From contig UQHQ01000048.1 in assembly GCA_900540945.1 (NCBI GenBank), positions 1-9,671 of the forward strand: 9,671 nucleotides of DNA, given 5' to 3'. Both the position numbers and the translations under genes were made by a program. Shown piece after piece: positions 5,596 to 9,671 of this stretch (position 1 is the stretch's first letter; the number at the start of each line of letters is the position of its first letter). Source of the stretch: an uncultured Collinsella sp. Its GTDB lineage: Bacteria > Actinomycetota > Coriobacteriia > Coriobacteriales > Coriobacteriaceae. The notes under the pieces are model-generated. The model had not been told where the DNA came from, made no database searches, and saw only the letters and a program-made list of their open reading frames with translations.

Positions 5596-6303
5596 CTACT
5601 CCCATTCCTGTTCGTAGATGTTGAGAGACTTTACGTAGCGCCCCTGGGCACCCATGATGTCGCGGACCAGCCTCAGAAAGAAGCTGATACACGAGGTATC
5701 GAAGCCGTCTTCCAGGTCTTCCGGATGGACGGCGCCAGGCCCGTCGATCGCCGTATCGCTCAGGCGCGCTATGTCGTAGAGGTAGAGCTGCCCCGCCGTC
5801 AGCCAAACATCTTCGACGCACGCGATACGCACCGCAATCGCACCTTCGCGCCAGTGCTCTTTTTGCACGATATGTGGGTCGTAGACGTCAAAGCGACGGT
5901 CGGTGCGCGTATCCTTCAGCACGACCATGTCAGTCGCGGGATCCTTGTCCAAAATGCCAAAGCGCGAGAAATACTGCGTGTCACGCACCCGCTTAAGTCG
6001 CCCGAGCGAAGCTGGAGAAATTGACGCTGGCGGCTCGTCCACATACAGTTCCAACAGCGTCTTGCCATGGTAATAGGGGCGCTCAAAGAGCAGCCAATCG
6101 GTAAATACCATGTTGTAGACCATGATTTCGTTTTGAGAAGGTTCCTCGCAATAGCTGAGCCATGGATCGACTATCACTTCGAACTGCGTGCGCGCCGACT
6201 CCAAAAACTGAAACTTGCGCAGCATCCAAAACTGAGCCATGTCGGCAATATCGTCACCGACGGCCTCGGTCAGACGTCCCCGGTCCAAAACATGATCAGC
6301 CAT
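5596..6303 (-). CDS. Hypothetical protein, 235 aa
   Basis: Not recognised with confidence. The protein is acidic and rich in aromatic residues, has no signal peptide or membrane helix and appears cytoplasmic. The segment VYNMVFTDWLLFERPYYHGKTLLELYVDEP, then a region with YFSRFGILD and later strand-like stretches (VRIACVEDVWLTAGQLYLYDI), is reminiscent in rhythm of uncharacterised proteins that sometimes carry SEC-C motifs. No SEC-C cysteines are present here, so this is only an impression. The start is well supported: GAGGAGG on the - strand at 6309-6315, 5 bases before the ATG. The stop lies about 36 bases from the end of array 2. It reads in the same direction as the array-flanked gene, but the array separates them, so co-transcription is uncertain. 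Confidence 0.75.
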   Translation of the reverse strand: MADHVLDRGRLTEAVGDDIADMAQFWMLRKFQFLESARTQFEVIVDPWLSYCEEPSQNEIMVYNMVFTDWLLFERPYYHGKTLLELYVDEPPASISPASLGRLKRVRDTQYFSRFGILDKDPATDMVVLKDTRTDRRFDVYDPHIVQKEHWREGAIAVRIACVEDVWLTAGQLYLYDIARLSDTAIDGPGAVHPEDLEDGFDTSCISFFLRLVRDIMGAQGRYVKSLNIYEQEWE

Positions 6304-6399
6304 GACATCCTCCTCAAACTGATGAACCTCAATTTGAGCTTACGGGGAGGGCCGGTGATCGCCGCCAGCACGGGCGAAATGGGTATCAGGCTGCAAACC

Positions 6400-6435
6400 A
6401 GATGCTGACCGAATACTTGACGGAACGCTTGACCG
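6400..6435. repeat. Three 12-bp tandem repeats in the 315-bp gap
   Basis: Three adjacent 12-base units ending at 6411, 6423 and 6435 share the core CTTGACCG (CTGACCG, CTTGACGG, CTTGACCG), and a degenerate fourth follows (ATACCG). They lie about 100 bases upstream of the hypothetical gene that starts at 6303, near its possible promoter. They could be protein-binding sites or a chance short tandem duplication. The rest of 6304-6567 shows no gene, apart from an ORF at 6402-6590 considered spurious. Confidence 0.5.
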
Positions 6436-6439
6436 ATAC

Positions 6440-6445
6440 GTTATA
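6440..6445 (-). promoter_or_regulatory. Possible -10 element of the hypothetical gene
   Basis: The - strand reads TATAAC, five of six bases of TATAAT, about 135 bases before the start codon at 6303. The sequence 16-17 bases upstream is A/T-rich but a poor -35 match, so the call is weak. Confidence 0.25.
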
Positions 6446-6567
6446 CCGAAACAAAACCCCAGTTAAACATAGGCAAATAAACAGGGATTTTAAGCTTGCC
6501 AGCCGCAGCCATCACGAAAACAGCAAGGCACCTCGAGCCCGCACGTCAGCAAATGAGCAGTCAGACG

Positions 6568-6609
6568 TCAAGAGCGTCCCCAATGACTAGTCGTTGGGGA
6601 CGCTCTTGA
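6568..6609 (-). repeat. Perfect 16-bp palindrome downstream of gltD, REP-like or transcript end
   Basis: TCAAGAGCGTCCCCAA (6568-6583) is matched exactly by its reverse complement at 6594-6609, and the 10-base loop contains GACTAGTC, itself a palindrome. It begins 9 bases after the gltD stop on the - strand. The T-run of an intrinsic terminator is missing. The TTGGGGAC core is shared with the palindrome at 1751-1797, so it may be a related repetitive element that has taken on an mRNA 3'-end role. Confidence 0.75.
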
Positions 6610-6618
6610 ATGACTGTC

Positions 6619-8100
<1,482 letters not shown>

Positions 8101-8105
8101 GGCAC

Positions 8106-9671
8106 TTACGCCTCCTTCTTGGTCGAAGCAACAGAGCCGGCGGCCACGGACGCAACGCCGCCCGCGACATCGAAGCGAGCGACATCCGCGGCACTCGCGC
8201 GACCGGTCACAATGTCAAACGCCAGCTCCTCTGCCTGCGCATGCGTCTTGCCGGCAGCCTCGCTCGCGGCGACAATCGCCAGCACGCGCTCGTACTCGGT
8301 CGGAATGACCTTCACAAAGTGTTTACTCATCGTCTCAAAGCTGTAGAGCAGCTTAATGCCGCGCGGACTCTGAGTCGCGTCCACGTGCTCCTGGATGAGC
8401 GCGCGAATCTGCGCCAGCTCGCCGGCCGTCGGGGCCTTGAGCTCAACGCTCTCGTGGTTCACACGGGCATCGAGCGTGCCGTACTGGTCAAAGACATAGG
8501 CCACGCCACCCGTCATGCCAGCGGCGAAGTTCTGCCCGACCTCGCCCAGGATGAGCGCCAGACCACCCGTCATGTACTCGCAACCATGGTTGCCGCAGCC
8601 CTCGACCACCACGGTGGCACCGGAGTTGCGCACGGCAAAACGCTGACCGGCCAGACCGTTAATGAAGCCGCGGCCGCTCGTGGCGCCAAAGAACGCAACA
8701 TTGCCCACGATGATGTTCTCGTCGAACTTGTAAGTCGCATGCGGGTTGGGGCGCACCGACACCTCGCCGCCCGAAAGGCCCTTGCCAAAGTAATCGTTGG
8801 CGTCGCCGCACACGTTGAGCGTAATGCCACGCGGAAGGAACGCGCCAAAGCTCTGACCAGCCGAACCATCGCAATCGATGGTAATGGAGCCGGCGGGCAG
8901 GCCCTCGGGATGCGCCTTGGTCACCGCGTTGCCCAGGATGGTGCCCACGCAACGGTTGACGTTGGCGATATCGGCACGGAAGCGAATCGGACGCAGGTGC
9001 GCACGGGCATCGGCCGTATAGGGCACAAACAACGTGGAATCGAGCGTCTTGTCGAGCTCGCTGTCCGCAGCCATCTGCGGCAGGAAGTGGCGACCATCGG
9101 CGCCCGGAATATGGGCACCGAACTCGCAGGTCGCGCTTGCCAGCACGGGCGACAGATCGAGCAGGTTGGCCTTGCGGTTGCCCGGGACCTCGATCTGGCG
9201 CAAGCACTCGGGATGGCCGACCATCTCGTCGACGGTGCGGAAGCCCAGGCTCGCCATGACCTCGCGCAGCTGTTCGGCAACAAAGAGCATAAAGTGCTCG
9301 ACGTGCTCGGGTTTGCCGCGGAAGCCACGACGCAGGCGGCAGTTTTGCGTAGCGATGCCGGCCGGGCAGGTATCCTGCTGGCAGTCGCGCTGCATGAGGC
9401 AGCCCATGGAGATGAGCGGCATGGTCGCAAAGCCAAACTCCTCGGCGCCCAACAGGCAGGCGACGGCAACATCGGTGCCGTCCATAAGCTTGCCGTCGGC
9501 CTCGAGCACCACGCGGGAGCGCAGGCCGTTTTGCAGCAACGTCTGCTGGGCCTCGGCAAGGCCAAGTTCTAGCGGCAGGCCCGCATGCCAGATGGAATCG
9601 CGCGCCGCGACACCCGAGCCGCCATTGTGGCCACCGATCCAGATCTTTTTGGCGGGGCCCCAGATCAAGAT
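8106..9671 (-). CDS. gltB: Glutamate synthase large subunit, C-terminal third (5' end outside window)
   Basis: The frame is open through the right edge; about 522 codons of an expected ~1500 are present. The visible part begins in the FMN-binding synthase barrel (IWIGGHNGGSGVA; DGKLMDGTDVAVACLLGAEEFGFAT). The 3Fe-4S cluster ligands follow, as Cys-x5-Cys-x4-Cys in GCLMQRDCQQDTCPAG, with codons near 9399, 9381 and 9366. The C-terminal GXGXG beta-helix domain follows, from about GSAGQSFGAF through GKGLSGGEVSV and EGCGNHGCEYMTGG to GMTGGVAYVFD. The N-terminal glutamine amidotransferase domain lies outside the window. The large subunit releases ammonia from glutamine and adds it to 2-oxoglutarate, using electrons from GltD, whose gene follows at once. 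An apparent start near 9668 is a TTG inside the gene. The last ~50 residues are an alanine-rich tail beyond the conserved domain. Confidence 0.96.
   Translation of the reverse strand: MLIWGPAKKIWIGGHNGGSGVAARDSIWHAGLPLELGLAEAQQTLLQNGLRSRVVLEADGKLMDGTDVAVACLLGAEEFGFATMPLISMGCLMQRDCQQDTCPAGIATQNCRLRRGFRGKPEHVEHFMLFVAEQLREVMASLGFRTVDEMVGHPECLRQIEVPGNRKANLLDLSPVLASATCEFGAHIPGADGRHFLPQMAADSELDKTLDSTLFVPYTADARAHLRPIRFRADIANVNRCVGTILGNAVTKAHPEGLPAGSITIDCDGSAGQSFGAFLPRGITLNVCGDANDYFGKGLSGGEVSVRPNPHATYKFDENIIVGNVAFFGATSGRGFINGLAGQRFAVRNSGATVVVEGCGNHGCEYMTGGLALILGEVGQNFAAGMTGGVAYVFDQYGTLDARVNHESVELKAPTAGELAQIRALIQEHVDATQSPRGIKLLYSFETMSKHFVKVIPTEYERVLAIVAASEAAGKTHAQAEELAFDIVTGRASAADVARFDVAGGVASVAAGSVASTKKEA
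8111..8117 (-). promoter_or_regulatory. gltD ribosome binding site within the gltB 3' end
   Basis: AAGGAGG on the - strand, 10 bases before the gltD ATG and overlapping the last codons of gltB. This arrangement is typical of translational coupling of the two subunits. Confidence 0.7.

Noticed and set aside
6402..6590. Small + strand ORF of 62 codons
   Set aside because: Its N-terminal four-residue repeats come from the 12-bp DNA tandem repeat, it has no ribosome binding site and it runs into a palindrome.
8241..9572. Long + strand ORF of 443 codons opposite gltB
   Set aside because: Antisense shadow of gltB, whose Fe-S cysteines and GXGXG domain are clear.

Overview
The window looks like chromosomal DNA from a high-GC Coriobacteriia actinobacterium, most likely Collinsella or a close relative. 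This is inferred from codon use, protein wording and the GGGGACAGGT-type palindromes. No search was possible, so the genus is a judgement rather than a result.

Layout. Positions 1-1740 hold a copper-handling cluster on the + strand: the C-terminal part of a P1B-1 Cu(I)-exporting ATPase (cut by the left edge), a CopZ-like copper chaperone and a CsoR-type copper-sensing repressor. Long palindromes lie in both gaps of this cluster (941-1034 and 1357-1423), and a third, REP-like one follows it (1751-1797). A small membrane protein with a C-terminal zinc ribbon follows at 1853-2326 and ends at a strong intrinsic terminator. A convergent binuclear-metal amidohydrolase of the imidazolonepropionase/prolidase type lies on the - strand at 2419-3789.

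The most striking part is 3940-5560. A single - strand gene encodes an AbiEi/DUF559-like protein with a PD-(D/E)XK-type C-terminal domain. It is bracketed tightly by two arrays of a 16-bp motif (TCTCGATCTGTAACAG) that alternates in orientation every 40 bp. There are three inverted pairs downstream of the gene and four upstream. The segment inside each pair is conserved while the linkers between pairs vary more, so this is neither a CRISPR array nor a single operator. The two arrays partly match unit by unit, which suggests duplication.

Next comes an unrecognised 235-aa - strand protein (5596-6303). A 315-bp gap follows, with three 12-bp tandem repeats and a perfect 16-bp palindrome. The window ends in a gltB-gltD operon on the - strand (NADPH-type glutamate synthase); gltB is cut by the right edge.

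The copper genes work together: CsoR senses Cu(I), CopZ carries it and the ATPase exports it. GltB and GltD form one enzyme that makes glutamate from glutamine and 2-oxoglutarate. The array-flanked gene is the best candidate for an undescribed element in this window.
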